NCBI GenBank assembly: GCA_910575475.1
Contig: CAJTGD010000008.1
Span: 113,209 to 177,208 of the forward strand
Direction of reading: 5' to 3'
Length of the DNA: 64,000 nt
Source: Lachnospiraceae bacterium
GTDB taxonomy: Bacteria > Bacillota > Clostridia > Lachnospirales > Lachnospiraceae
Below, one piece after another: positions 53,535-59,661 of the stretch (the first letter of the stretch is position 1; each line of letters opens with the position of its first letter). A program made the position numbers and the translations under genes. The notes below the pieces were generated by a model, which searched no databases, was not told the DNA's origin, and saw only the letters and a program-made list of their open reading frames with translations.

Positions 53535-53732
53535 ATGACGGAACAAGGTTCTAATTTTGAAGAAAAGGAGAAGACCGAAATGATGAATGTTCAGGAAGTG
53601 GCAAGAATGACTGAATGGCTCAGAGCAAAAGGCATGAGCGATACGGAAATTCTCAACTGTATGAATTACATCGCTACGGGCGTTGGCTTACCAACAAATA
53701 ATGAGCCATCCGAAGTAAAAGAATCCGAATGA
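53535..53732 (+). CDS. small hypothetical protein, 65 residues
   Basis: Acidic N-terminus (EEKEKTEMM) and a helical core VQEVARMTEWLRAKGMSDTE that resembles short regulator-like helices; ends VKESE. It is not recognised. AAAGGAGG gives a clear start. Flanked by array motifs 1 and 2. Confidence 0.6.
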   Translation: MTEQGSNFEEKEKTEMMNVQEVARMTEWLRAKGMSDTEILNCMNYIATGVGLPTNNEPSEVKESE

Positions 53733-53744
53733 ATCAAAGGGAAG

Positions 53745-53774
53745 GGTCGCTTAACAGCGGCTCTTTCTTTTTTG
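53745..53774 (+). terminator. terminator, array copy 2
   Basis: GTCGC-TTAACA-GCGGC stem then TCTTTCTTTTTT; the stem sequence differs from the other copies while the TAACA loop is kept. Confidence 0.7.
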
Positions 53775-53775
53775 G

Positions 53776-53803
53776 CGCGTATTTTGCAACTCCTTTTATG
53801 AAA
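53776..53803 (+). promoter_or_regulatory. 28-bp array motif, copy 2
   Basis: CGCGTATTTTGCA then ACTCCTTTTATGAAA, directly after the terminator's T run. Confidence 0.65.
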
Positions 53804-53831
53804 AATAATGTTTTCGAAAGGAGAAGGAACT

Positions 53832-53963
53832 ATGAAAAATGAAAACGGCTTTAAAAACTTTATAATGTATTTGATAGCAGCTTATATCGGATGGGCGTTG
53901 GCCAGATACGTGGGCATTGCCGTTGTAATAGGCTGGTACCTTATAAATCGAAGAAAAAGCTGA
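53832..53963 (+). CDS. small membrane protein, 43 residues
   Basis: Starts at ATG behind GAAAGGAGAAGG. One long hydrophobic segment (about 10-36: FIMYLIAAYIGWALARYVGI and more) ends in INRRKS, so it should be a single-pass protein with basic inner tail. No family known. Confidence 0.6.
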   Translation: MKNENGFKNFIMYLIAAYIGWALARYVGIAVVIGWYLINRRKS

Positions 53964-53988
53964 GAGGGACACAGGTCCCTCTTTTTTT
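53964..53988 (+). terminator. terminator, array copy 3
   Basis: GAGGGAC-ACAG-GTCCCTC followed by TTTTTTT; begins right after the stop codon. Confidence 0.85.
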
Positions 53989-54016
53989 CGCGAAATATAC
54001 AGATCCTATTATGAAT
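53989..54016 (+). promoter_or_regulatory. 28-bp array motif, copy 3
   Basis: CGCGAAATATACA then GATCCTATTATGAAT, abutting the T run. Confidence 0.65.
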
Positions 54017-54046
54017 AAAAAAATAAACAGAATAGGAGAATGAACT

Positions 54047-54160
54047 ATGAAAAAAGTATTTAAGATTTTGAAGATGATTTTAATAGGATATCTTACTTGG
54101 AATATTATATGCTGGCTTTGGGCTATTATTAGCGTATGGTCATTATGTAATATAATATGA
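54047..54160 (+). CDS. small membrane protein, 37 residues (possibly frameshifted)
   Basis: MKKVFKILKMILIGYLTWNI is nearly the same start as in the protein at 54326, and a hydrophobic segment follows. After the TGA, another frame continues with YENPNNTFENDN, which parallels the acidic tail of the paralog, so this copy may be a frameshifted duplicate. AATAGGAG is the ribosome site. Confidence 0.55.
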   Translation: MKKVFKILKMILIGYLTWNIICWLWAIISVWSLCNII

Positions 54161-54238
54161 GAATCCTAATAATACATTTGAAAATGACAACATACTATAT
54201 GTAATGAGGCATTAAATTTCTATTTGATTTTAAAGACG

Positions 54239-54265
54239 GAGTCCTAACAGGGGCTCTTTCTTTTT
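54239..54265 (+). terminator. terminator, array copy 4
   Basis: GAGTCC-TAACAG-GGGCTC then TTTCTTTTT. Confidence 0.82.
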
Positions 54266-54268
54266 GCG

Positions 54269-54296
54269 CGCATATTTTACAACTCCTATTATGAAA
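54269..54296 (+). promoter_or_regulatory. 28-bp array motif, copy 4
   Basis: CGCATATTTTACA then ACTCCTATTATGAAA; this is close to the consensus. Confidence 0.7.
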
Positions 54297-54325
54297 AGAG
54301 ATGAACAGAAAGGAGATCGAAAATT

Positions 54326-54511
54326 ATGAAAAAAGTATTTAAGATTTTAAAGATGATTTTAAAAGGGTATCTCATTTGGGATGTTATGGTTTGGGCTTTT
54401 ATGGTATTTTGCCGAGCTTTACATTTTGTTAATGAAGATCCTGATATTACAATCCCAGAAATTATAGATGCTTTATGGGAAGAAGCAATCGATTCTTTGA
54501 AACAGTTTTAA
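54326..54511 (+). CDS. small membrane protein, 61 residues
   Basis: MKKVFKILKMILKGYLIWDV is the paralogous start shared with 54047; one hydrophobic segment to about residue 33, then an acidic helix (NEDPDITIPEIIDALWEEAI). AAAGGAG precedes the ATG. Unknown function. Confidence 0.65.
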   Translation: MKKVFKILKMILKGYLIWDVMVWAFMVFCRALHFVNEDPDITIPEIIDALWEEAIDSLKQF

Positions 54512-54521
54512 ATTGAAAGAG

Positions 54522-54548
54522 GAGTCCTAACAAGGGCTCTTTCTTTTT
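54522..54548 (+). terminator. terminator, array copy 5
   Basis: GAGTCC-TAACAA-GGGCTC then TTTCTTTTT. A weakly related motif (GTTTTACAGATAACG) follows at about 54558 without the TATTATGAAA end. Confidence 0.8.
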
Positions 54549-54628
54549 CACCGACTATGTTTTTACAGATAACGATTTTTAACCTAGAATAGATTTAGCG
54601 GCCGCTTAAGAAGCGAAAGGAGACAACT

Positions 54629-55054
54629 ATGAATATGGGAACTACACTACGCCCGGTGTTATCAGAACAAAACAAATACTGGATTGAAAAACACCGCTAT
54701 TATGAGCTGAAGCATTTTTGTCTACAATACCCAATATGGAAGAAAGCCTATGTCTCATTGGACGGACTGAGTAAACGTCCTATAAATTTAGCGATGTTTG
54801 CCGCTACAAACTCACATAGCGATCCAACGGCAAAATGTGCTATGGCTAAGGCCTTTTATGCTGAAAGAATGGAGATGGTTGAGAGCACGGCATGGGAAAC
54901 AGATCCGGAGTTATTGAGCTATATTTTAAAAGGAGTGACAGAAGGGGTTTCCTATAGCCATCTTAAAGCTAGATTAAATATTCCGTGCTGCAAGGACACC
55001 TATTACGACAGATACCGACGATTCTTTTGGCTGCTTAATAAAGTGCGCCAGTAA
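54629..55054 (+). CDS. hypothetical protein with HTH-like C-terminus (ArpU/RinA-like?)
   Basis: The 141-residue protein is not hydrophobic. Its C-terminal 55 residues (LLSYILKGVTEGVSYSHLKA, then CCKDTYYDRYRRFFWLLNKV) resemble the sigma-region-4-like end of phage late regulators such as ArpU and RinA. That is a shape-based guess. If right, it is the best candidate in the element to act on the 28-bp motifs. AAAGGAGACAACT precedes the ATG. Its stop is three bases before motif copy 5. Confidence 0.6.
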   Translation: MNMGTTLRPVLSEQNKYWIEKHRYYELKHFCLQYPIWKKAYVSLDGLSKRPINLAMFAATNSHSDPTAKCAMAKAFYAERMEMVESTAWETDPELLSYILKGVTEGVSYSHLKARLNIPCCKDTYYDRYRRFFWLLNKVRQ

Positions 55055-55056
55055 TG

Positions 55057-55084
55057 CGCGAAATTTACAATTCCTATTATGAAA
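55057..55084 (+). promoter_or_regulatory. 28-bp array motif, copy 5
   Basis: CGCGAAATTTACA then ATTCCTATTATGAAA, here directly after a stop codon with no terminator between, so the motif is not just a by-product of the terminators. Confidence 0.7.
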
Positions 55085-55114
55085 GAATACACTTATTTGA
55101 AGGAGGATATTGTT

Positions 55115-55309
55115 ATGATGAACGCATTAAAAGAGTACAACGAAATGGTATGGAAACCGTCATGGAGATGGATGAAAAAACATTGGAAAGGATTTTCGGT
55201 GTTTTACATCGCTGTATTATTGGTTGAATATATTTGGTTGTTTGGATGGTATGACGACATCAAAGATTTCATCAAAAATAAGTATAAGAAATTTAAAGAG
55301 GAGTCCTAA
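55115..55309 (+). CDS. small membrane protein, 64 residues
   Basis: Start at the ATG behind AAGGAGGATATTGTT; the ATG within the motif at 55079 was rejected. Polar aromatic N-terminus (KPSWRWMKKHWKG), one hydrophobic helix (SVFYIAVLLVEYIWLFGW), basic tail ending KFKEES at the terminator's GAGTCC. Unknown. Confidence 0.6.
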   Translation: MMNALKEYNEMVWKPSWRWMKKHWKGFSVFYIAVLLVEYIWLFGWYDDIKDFIKNKYKKFKEES

Positions 55310-55327
55310 CAAGGGCTCTTTCTTTTT
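55301..55327 (+). terminator. terminator, array copy 6
   Basis: GAGTCC-TAACAA-GGGCTC then TTTCTTTTT; the loop TAA is the stop codon of the gene at 55115. Confidence 0.82.
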
Positions 55328-55437
55328 GCACGTTATATTTTCCGTACTCAGGTGACGGTAATCTATGATATTTTAATATCTGAAAAATTCCCGGGTGGAT
55401 TTTCGGGAAAACATTTTATAAAGAGAGGAGATAAACC

Positions 55438-55662
55438 ATGTCGCTGCAAATTACAATCGTATTTACGCTCGGTGTACTATTAGGAGCATTTATATCGAAT
55501 ATTTTTAATTATTTACGAACTGCATCAGGAACGCTTAAGATTGATTCGTCCAATCCAGAAAAGGATGTTTATAGACTTGAACTTGGTAGCTTGGATGGTC
55601 TGGATAAGAAGAGGCGAGTTGTTTTGAAAGTTGATTCAAAAGCTAAACTTTCGCCAAAATAA
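55438..55662 (+). CDS. small membrane-anchored protein, 74 residues
   Basis: N-terminal membrane helix (ITIVFTLGVLLGAFISNIFN), then a soluble part with SGTLKIDSSNPEKDVYRLEL and basic end. From memory, similar short proteins with ASGTLxID...NPEKDVYR occur in Clostridia phages and mobile elements, without known function. AGAGAGGAG is the ribosome site. Confidence 0.65.
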   Translation: MSLQITIVFTLGVLLGAFISNIFNYLRTASGTLKIDSSNPEKDVYRLELGSLDGLDKKRRVVLKVDSKAKLSPK

Positions 55663-55679
55663 CAGTTTCTTTTATGGAA
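55652..55679 (+). promoter_or_regulatory. 28-bp array motif, copy 6
   Basis: CGCCAAAATAACA then GTTTCTTTTATGGAA. It overlaps the stop codon of the gene at 55438, again without a terminator. Confidence 0.55.
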
Positions 55680-55710
55680 CATAAAAATTATTTTTGAGAG
55701 GAGAAGAAAA

Positions 55711-56124
55711 ATGAATGATGAAATTATGGAATTGTTAGGAGAAGAGATTAAAAGTCAAATTGAGAGTTTGTCTTCTTTGGAAACGGGAAGCAAAGAACAA
55801 TCAGAGGCAGTTGATAATTTAGCAAAACTGTACCGTCTGAGAATCGAGGAAAACAAAAATAATTGGGAATATAGTGAGAAGTTCGACAGACGTGAAATGG
55901 AGGATGAAGCTCAAAAACGTGATGAACAACTTAAAAAGAACCAATTGGAAGAACAAGTTAAAGATCGATATTTCAGATTAGGCGTGAATATAGCAGAAGT
56001 TATTTTACCGCTGATATTCTATGCGAGCTGGATGAAAAAGGGATTCAAGTTCGAAGAGACAGGAACATTTACTTCGGCAACATTCAGAGGTTTATTCAAT
56101 CGTTTTCGGCCGACGAAGAAATAA
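55711..56124 (+). CDS. hypothetical coiled-coil protein with hydrophobic segment
   Basis: 137 residues: long charged helical region (about 10-95: EIKSQIESLSSLETGSKEQS through EDEAQKRDEQLKKNQLEEQV), a hydrophobic segment (LGVNIAEVILPLIFYASW), then FETTGTF-like tail ending RPTKK. It may be a membrane-bound helical protein. Similar proteins occur in mobile elements from memory; function unknown. GAGAGGAG precedes the ATG. Confidence 0.65.
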   Translation: MNDEIMELLGEEIKSQIESLSSLETGSKEQSEAVDNLAKLYRLRIEENKNNWEYSEKFDRREMEDEAQKRDEQLKKNQLEEQVKDRYFRLGVNIAEVILPLIFYASWMKKGFKFEETGTFTSATFRGLFNRFRPTKK

Positions 56125-56146
56125 TGAGAATGGTTTAGAAGCGGAA

Positions 56147-56180
56147 AGATCGTGTGTATTACATGGTCTTTTCGTTTTTC
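56147..56180 (+). terminator. terminator, array copy 7
   Basis: AGATCGTGT-GTATT-ACATGGTCT (with G-U pairs) then TTTCGTTTTT. Confidence 0.6.
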
Positions 56181-56182
56181 TC

Positions 56183-56210
56183 CGCATATTTTACATATCC
56201 TATTATGAAA
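56183..56210 (+). promoter_or_regulatory. 28-bp array motif, copy 7
   Basis: CGCATATTTTACA then TATCCTATTATGAAA. Confidence 0.7.
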
Positions 56211-56237
56211 AAAATAATCATCAAAGGAGGTATCATT

Positions 56238-56423
56238 ATGAAGGTTAAGTTGAATATTTTAGAAAGGATGCTTTGGAAGTTGAGTTGTTTGCTGATGGAT
56301 TTAGAGATTAGTATTCGAGATTCAATATGCCATAAGTATGATCCGGAAAAAGTTTTCAATACAAGATGCTATAACCGTAAAAACTGTGATGAAATTATTT
56401 TTACAAATGAGGACGAGTCCTGA
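56238..56423 (+). CDS. small hypothetical protein, 61 residues
   Basis: Starts at ATG behind AAAGGAGGTATC. Residues 1-25 are helical and amphipathic (LNILERMLWKLSCLLMDLEI), followed by a Cys/Asn-rich tail that ends NEDES in the terminator. No family known. Confidence 0.6.
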   Translation: MKVKLNILERMLWKLSCLLMDLEISIRDSICHKYDPEKVFNTRCYNRKNCDEIIFTNEDES

Positions 56424-56441
56424 ACAAGGGCTCTTTCTTTT
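56415..56441 (+). terminator. terminator, array copy 8
   Basis: GAGTCC-TGAACAA-GGGCTC then TTTCTTTT; the loop TGA ends the gene at 56238. Confidence 0.8.
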
Positions 56442-56444
56442 CTT

Positions 56445-56472
56445 CGCATATTTTACAATTCGTATTATGAAA
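56445..56472 (+). promoter_or_regulatory. 28-bp array motif, copy 8
   Basis: CGCATATTTTACA then ATTCGTATTATGAAA. It is followed by a 90-base leader with a GAGAGCG direct repeat before the gene at 56565. Confidence 0.65.
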
Positions 56473-56564
56473 GGAGGAGAGAGCGCTTTTACCTCTTTAC
56501 TAAATAATGAGAGCGTTGTATAACGTTTATAACGACTTTCGAGATTCAAAGGAGGTAATATTTT

Positions 56565-56870
56565 ATGAGCAAAATAATAAAACCTGAAGGTGACGAATTA
56601 TTGAGATACCTTAATGAGGGGTATCCAATCTGCAATGAATGCGGAGCAATAATGGATCTGGAAGAAGGCGATGAATGCGACATGTTTGTTTGCCCGTCAT
56701 GTGGATGGGCCGTAGACAGGATGGAATATGAGTATGATAACGGCGAAGAGGAAGAATGGACGCCGGAGATGCTCAATATGTACGGAGGAGATGTCCCGCC
56801 TGCTGGATGCAGAGCTTGCGGAGGTCCGTATCCGAGTTGCATAACGTCATGTAAGTTATTTGACGACTAA
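56565..56870 (+). CDS. acidic zinc-binding protein with CxxC pairs
   Basis: 101 residues. CNECGAIMDLEEGDECDMFV plus CPSCGW form a zinc ribbon; a second set, CRACGGPYPSCITSC, ends the protein. The middle is very acidic (YEYDNGEEEEWTPEM). AAAGGAGG gives the start. Possibly binds DNA or a protein partner, but this is not recognised as a named family. Confidence 0.65.
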   Translation: MSKIIKPEGDELLRYLNEGYPICNECGAIMDLEEGDECDMFVCPSCGWAVDRMEYEYDNGEEEEWTPEMLNMYGGDVPPAGCRACGGPYPSCITSCKLFDD

Positions 56871-56885
56871 AATATTATTAGGATC

Positions 56886-56918
56886 GAGTCTGTGCTTCGG
56901 CATGGGCTCTTTCCTTTT
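56886..56918 (+). terminator. terminator, array copy 9
   Basis: GAGTCTGTGC-TTCG-GCATGGGCTC: ten pairs with G-U, a stable TTCG loop and TTTCCTTTT. Confidence 0.85.
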
Positions 56919-56919
56919 G

Positions 56920-56947
56920 CGCTAAAAACACAGCTACTATTATGAAA
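56920..56947 (+). promoter_or_regulatory. 28-bp array motif, copy 9
   Basis: CGCTAAAAACACA then GCTACTATTATGAAA, 14 bases before the start of the frameshifted gene at 56962. Confidence 0.6.
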
Positions 56948-56961
56948 GGAGAGTGATATTC

Positions 56962-57253
56962 ATGATAGACGAAAAGAATACGAAAGCGTATCACGAAAAA
57001 AATCATTGCTAAAATAAGTCGGGATTGTAGAACTGTTGATTATTATACTCAACAAGCTCAAGCATGTAAAAGACTATATGTGCTTACAGAAGATAAAGGC
57101 GGTATATATAGACTTTTACGCAGATGGGCAGAGAGAAAGAATCGACATTACTGTGAAAAAGGAACAGAATTGGCTTTGAAAAATTTGATAGATTGCATAG
57201 ATGAAATCGAGTACCTGAATAATTACTCAAAGAGTTTTGGAAAGGAGTCCTGA
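56962..57253 (+). pseudogene. small gene with a one-base frameshift
   Basis: The start MIDEKNTKAYHEK is followed by a run of seven A. In the +1 frame the protein would continue IIAKISRDCRTVDYYTQQAQ to YSKSFGKES, about 96 residues, ending at the terminator's GAGTCC TGA like its neighbours. One extra A explains everything. There is no other start codon in the second frame. A sequencing error is possible. Confidence 0.65.
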
Positions 57254-57272
57254 ACAAGGGCTCTTTCTTTTT
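57245..57272 (+). terminator. terminator, array copy 10
   Basis: GAGTCC-TGAACAA-GGGCTC then TTTCTTTTT. No 28-bp motif follows; the next gene starts 18 bases later. Confidence 0.82.
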
Positions 57273-57290
57273 ATGGTTAAGGAGTAGAAT

Positions 57291-57650
57291 ATGCGATATC
57301 ATTACGAGAAACCGGAGATATACTCGTCTATGTACGGAAAACTTTATATTTGTGATCATCCGGTATACAGTTGCTGCACGTTATTCGAAATAGGTAAAAA
57401 GGGATTAGCGGTTATCCAGCAACGATTCAATCCTGATACAAAATCCACAACCTGGGGTGAAATTGATTCATGGCTTACGGATAGTTTATATTTACATCCG
57501 AGGTTTAAGGAATATTTTGACAAACATGCCGAAATAGGTACGAATGGCTTATATCCTACGGTTACGATTCGGCAGATTATGTGGGCGTTGAAGATGAAAC
57601 CAATTCCAAGAGAACGCTGGGAAACAGTATTTGATCGACGGGAGATTTAG
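57291..57650 (+). CDS. conserved mobile-element protein of unknown function
   Basis: 119 residues with a distinctive pattern: MRYHYEKPEIYSSMYGKLYI, HPVYSCCTLFEIGKKGLAVI, SWLTDSLYLHPRFKEYF and TVTIRQIMWALKMKPIPRER. From memory, near-identical proteins are common in conjugative and integrative elements of Clostridia, where they have no assigned role. It is soluble. TTAAGGAG precedes the ATG. It is the strongest single hint that this region belongs to an integrative element rather than the core chromosome. Confidence 0.8.
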   Translation: MRYHYEKPEIYSSMYGKLYICDHPVYSCCTLFEIGKKGLAVIQQRFNPDTKSTTWGEIDSWLTDSLYLHPRFKEYFDKHAEIGTNGLYPTVTIRQIMWALKMKPIPRERWETVFDRREI

Positions 57651-57677
57651 CGAAATTTGCAACTCCTTTTATAGAGA
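57650..57677 (+). promoter_or_regulatory. 28-bp array motif, copy 10 (degenerate)
   Basis: GCGAAATTTGCA then ACTCCTTTTATAGAG. It starts at the last base of a stop codon; the TATGAAA end is altered here and reappears at 57690. Confidence 0.5.
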
Positions 57678-57704
57678 ACTACGTATTTATGAAAGGAGAA
57701 AACG

Positions 57705-57908
57705 ATGAGCAAAACGGAAAGACATTTATGTAATAAGATACACATATTCGAGGATATGTTATTACGGAGTAAAAATGGCTACGAGATTGAAACTCTAAGA
57801 AACGAATTGACAAAAATGCGTATGTCATTACGAAAATTACAGTACGTGAGAGAGAGTCCTGAACAGGGGCTCTTTCATTTTACGCTCAAAACACAGCCGC
57901 TCTTATGA
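57705..57908 (+). CDS. small hypothetical protein, 67 residues
   Basis: Start ATG behind AAAGGAG. Two helices with LCNKIHIFEDMLLRSKNGYE and TLRNELTKMRMSLRKLQYV. Unlike its neighbours, its frame passes through the terminator and into motif copy 11, ending ESPEQGLFHFTLKTQPLL. The natural end was probably a RES stop one frame away, so a small frameshift is likely. Confidence 0.55.
   Translation: MSKTERHLCNKIHIFEDMLLRSKNGYEIETLRNELTKMRMSLRKLQYVRESPEQGLFHFTLKTQPLL
57854..57881 (+). terminator. terminator, array copy 11
   Basis: GAGTCC-TGAACAG-GGGCTC then TTTCATTTT; it lies inside the reading frame of the gene at 57705. Confidence 0.75.
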
Positions 57909-57910
57909 AA
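57883..57910 (+). promoter_or_regulatory. 28-bp array motif, copy 11
   Basis: CGCTCAAAACACA then GCCGCTCTTATGAAA. Confidence 0.55.
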
Positions 57911-57940
57911 AACCAACGATTTGGAAAGGAGAAAAGGAGT

Positions 57941-58162
57941 ATGGATGAAATGAAAATCGGCTCAAAATTTATGAAGAATTTGGTTGTCAAGCCTGTAGAG
58001 AAGGCAGTGAAGAAAAGAACCGGATGCGAGGTAGGCATTCAGTTAAATGAACTTGCTGTAACGGTTACGGACGGAAAGACGGCTCGTGTTCATATGGATG
58101 TAGATGTCGAGATGGAAACTTCGGAACTTATGAAATACTTGAAAATCAACGGGTTGGTTTAA
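57941..58162 (+). CDS. small hypothetical protein, 73 residues
   Basis: Starts at ATG behind AAAAGGAGT. KIGSKFMKNLVVKPVEKAVK forms a basic amphipathic N-terminus, then beta strands (VGIQLNELAVTVTDGKTARV) and an acidic helical end. It looks like a compact alpha/beta fold; not recognised. Confidence 0.6.
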   Translation: MDEMKIGSKFMKNLVVKPVEKAVKKRTGCEVGIQLNELAVTVTDGKTARVHMDVDVEMETSELMKYLKINGLV

Positions 58163-58176
58163 AGAAAAAATGAAGG

Positions 58177-58205
58177 GAGCCTGAGCAAGGGCTCTTTTCT
58201 TTTTG
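58177..58205 (+). terminator. terminator, array copy 12
   Basis: GAGCC-TGAGCAAG-GGCTC then TTTTCTTTTT. Confidence 0.8.
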
Positions 58206-58238
58206 CCAGATTTCTACTGAAAAAAGGAGGAGTAAGAA

Positions 58239-58508
58239 ATGTTATTTCAGAGTGATGTAAACTTTATTAAAAAGGAGATATTGAGAATCGCAAAAAGGAG
58301 CGATATTACAAGACGTTGGAAGAACGCAAAAGAACTGATTCAATACATAGAATATTTGATAGGGGAATGTCTTCCTGATGGCTTCGAAAGAGATTTGTAT
58401 AGTATTGCATGGGACGAAAGCATGATATTTCGACATAAGAAAGCGGCAAAGCTTGGAATTAATCTTGCAGAACGATATTTTAAAGTTGTCGAGTGGAAAG
58501 AAGCCTGA
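58239..58508 (+). CDS. small helical hypothetical protein, 89 residues
   Basis: Start behind AAAAGGAGG. Mostly helical and soluble: FIKKEILRIAKRSDITRRWK, IEYLIGECLPDGFERDLYSI, KAAKLGINLAERYFKVVEWK. No known family. It ends EWKEA at a modified terminator (GAAGCC TGA). Confidence 0.6.
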   Translation: MLFQSDVNFIKKEILRIAKRSDITRRWKNAKELIQYIEYLIGECLPDGFERDLYSIAWDESMIFRHKKAAKLGINLAERYFKVVEWKEA

Positions 58509-58527
58509 ACAAGGGCTTCCATTTCTT
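58497..58527 (+). terminator. terminator, array copy 13
   Basis: GGAAAGAAGCC-TGAACAA-GGGCTTCC then ATTTCTTT; the stop codon TGA is in the loop. Confidence 0.75.
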
Positions 58528-58529
58528 TG

Positions 58530-58557
58530 CGCGAAATTTACAGTTCCTATTATGAGA
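58530..58557 (+). promoter_or_regulatory. 28-bp array motif, copy 12, before the tRNA-like sequence
   Basis: CGCGAAATTTACA then GTTCCTATTATGAGA. Its last base is the first base of the tRNA-like sequence, so here the motif drives or borders a non-coding product. Confidence 0.7.
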
Positions 58558-58626
58558 AACAGTTAGCTCAATTGGGAGAGCACCACATATTTGTGGGGGT
58601 CACGGGTTCGAGCCCCGTACTGATTC
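58557..58626 (+). tRNA. tRNA-like sequence with a four-base anticodon loop
   Basis: Seventy bases fold as a cloverleaf. The acceptor AAACAGT/ACTGATT has one A-A mismatch; T8-A9, D-arm GCTC-AATTGGGA-GAGC, A26, variable GGGTC and T-arm ACGGG-TTCGAGC-CCCGT are canonical. The anticodon arm is CCACA-TATT-TGTGG: five perfect pairs but only four loop bases, three fewer than needed, so no anticodon can be named. Flanking GAG (58554-58556) and CTC (58626-58628) extend the acceptor stem, and TTATTTTTTCTT follows. No CCA is encoded. It may be a decayed or a non-decoding tRNA. Confidence 0.65.
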
Positions 58627-58660
58627 TCTTATTTTTTCTTGAAAACGAAAGGAGGAGCAA

Positions 58661-59419
58661 ATGAAAGCATGTAATATGTTAAGGAGAATCCGATGTGACA
58701 CATCCACCATTTTGTCAGGTATTAGTACCGTAGGTGTCGTAACGACCGCGATTCTGGCTGCAAAAGCAACACCAAAGGCATGTGTTCTTTACGATGATTT
58801 GAAAGAAAGGAAAGCAGAGCTTGAGGAAGAATTGACAGCTATTGATATCGTAAAGGAAGTCGGACCAGTGTATATTCCGTCCGCGCTTATGGGCGTGGCG
58901 ACGATAGCCTGTATATTTGGAGCAAATGTGCTAAGTCAGCGGCAGCAGGCCAGACTTATGAGCTCTTATGCTTTACTGAATAATTATCATAAAGCATACT
59001 GTAAGAAATTAACAGAACTGTACGGAGAAGAGGCAGATATTAAAATCAGGACTGAGATGGCTAGAAGCAATTGTGCCTATCATTGCATTAGTCTGGATGT
59101 TCCCGACGAGAAAATTATCTTTTATGACGAGATATCCGGGGAATCCATTACCTGTTACGAAAGAGAAATCATGGATGCGGAGTATCATTTAAATCGTAAT
59201 TTCGTTTTGAGAGGATATGCTTCGTTAAATGAATTTTATGAGTTTCTGGGATTGCCGCAGACTATTTATGGTGAAACAGTTGGCTGGTCTTCGGCTGACG
59301 GTTATTACTGGATAGATTTTGAACATCGGCTGATATCGAGGGATGACGGCGGAACGGATATTTATTCCATTGATATGCTATTTCCTCCGGATGAAGATTA
59401 CTTGAGGGAATGGGAGTAA
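58661..59419 (+). CDS. DUF6353-like membrane protein 1
   Basis: The 252-residue protein has two membrane segments, STVGVVTTAILAAKA near residues 20-35 and IPSALMGVATIACIFGAN near 70-90, separated by a charged helix. Then come a long helical stretch and a beta-rich C-terminus with SLNEFYEFLGLPQ and VGWSSADGYYW. The ATPKA motif after the first helix and the LNxFY...GW end are shared with the proteins at 59970 and 62877. From memory these belong to DUF6353, found in Firmicute phages and mobile elements; function unknown. GAAAGGAGGAG is the ribosome site. Confidence 0.75.
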   Translation: MKACNMLRRIRCDTSTILSGISTVGVVTTAILAAKATPKACVLYDDLKERKAELEEELTAIDIVKEVGPVYIPSALMGVATIACIFGANVLSQRQQARLMSSYALLNNYHKAYCKKLTELYGEEADIKIRTEMARSNCAYHCISLDVPDEKIIFYDEISGESITCYEREIMDAEYHLNRNFVLRGYASLNEFYEFLGLPQTIYGETVGWSSADGYYWIDFEHRLISRDDGGTDIYSIDMLFPPDEDYLREWE

Positions 59420-59430
59420 ATACGAATCTA

Positions 59431-59458
59431 CGCAAAAAACACAGATGCTGTTATGAAA
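59431..59458 (+). promoter_or_regulatory. 28-bp array motif, copy 13
   Basis: CGCAAAAAACACA then GATGCTGTTATGAAA. Confidence 0.6.
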
Positions 59459-59473
59459 GGAGGTAGATGCTTT

Positions 59474-59629
59474 ATGATGGATGTGAAAAAGATAGCGGGT
59501 CTGATCGGTATCATTGCGACAGCTACTATATCTACGGTAGTGACACAATGGATGACTGACCGAGAGATTGAAAGCAGAGTTAGCGAAGCAATTACTGAAA
59601 TTGAAACAAAAAATAAAGAAGGAGCCTGA
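59474..59629 (+). CDS. small membrane protein, 51 residues
   Basis: The frame starts MMDVKKIAGLIGIIATATIS behind AAAGGAGGTAG (a second ATG follows directly). One membrane helix is followed by a charged helix that ends NKEGA, with the stop codon in the terminator. Unknown. Confidence 0.6.
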   Translation: MMDVKKIAGLIGIIATATISTVVTQWMTDREIESRVSEAITEIETKNKEGA

Positions 59630-59648
59630 AACGATGGCTCTTTTTTTT
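59621..59648 (+). terminator. terminator, array copy 14
   Basis: GGAGCC-TGAAACGAT-GGCTC then TTTTTTTT; the TGA ends the gene at 59474. Confidence 0.8.
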
Positions 59649-59661
59649 CGGGAGTGGTTAT

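Noticed and set aside
55079..55114. Start of the gene at 55115 at the ATG in the array motif
   Set aside because: The ATGAAA belongs to the repeated motif, and the next ATG has an ideal AAGGAGG ribosome site.
56962..57253. Programmed -1 frameshift at the A run
   Set aside because: The downstream frame is +1 relative to the start; the -1 frame meets a stop codon at once.
58557..58626. Ordinary tRNA (for example His or Lys)
   Set aside because: No seven-base anticodon loop with T33 can be drawn without breaking the five-pair stem, so no amino acid was assigned.
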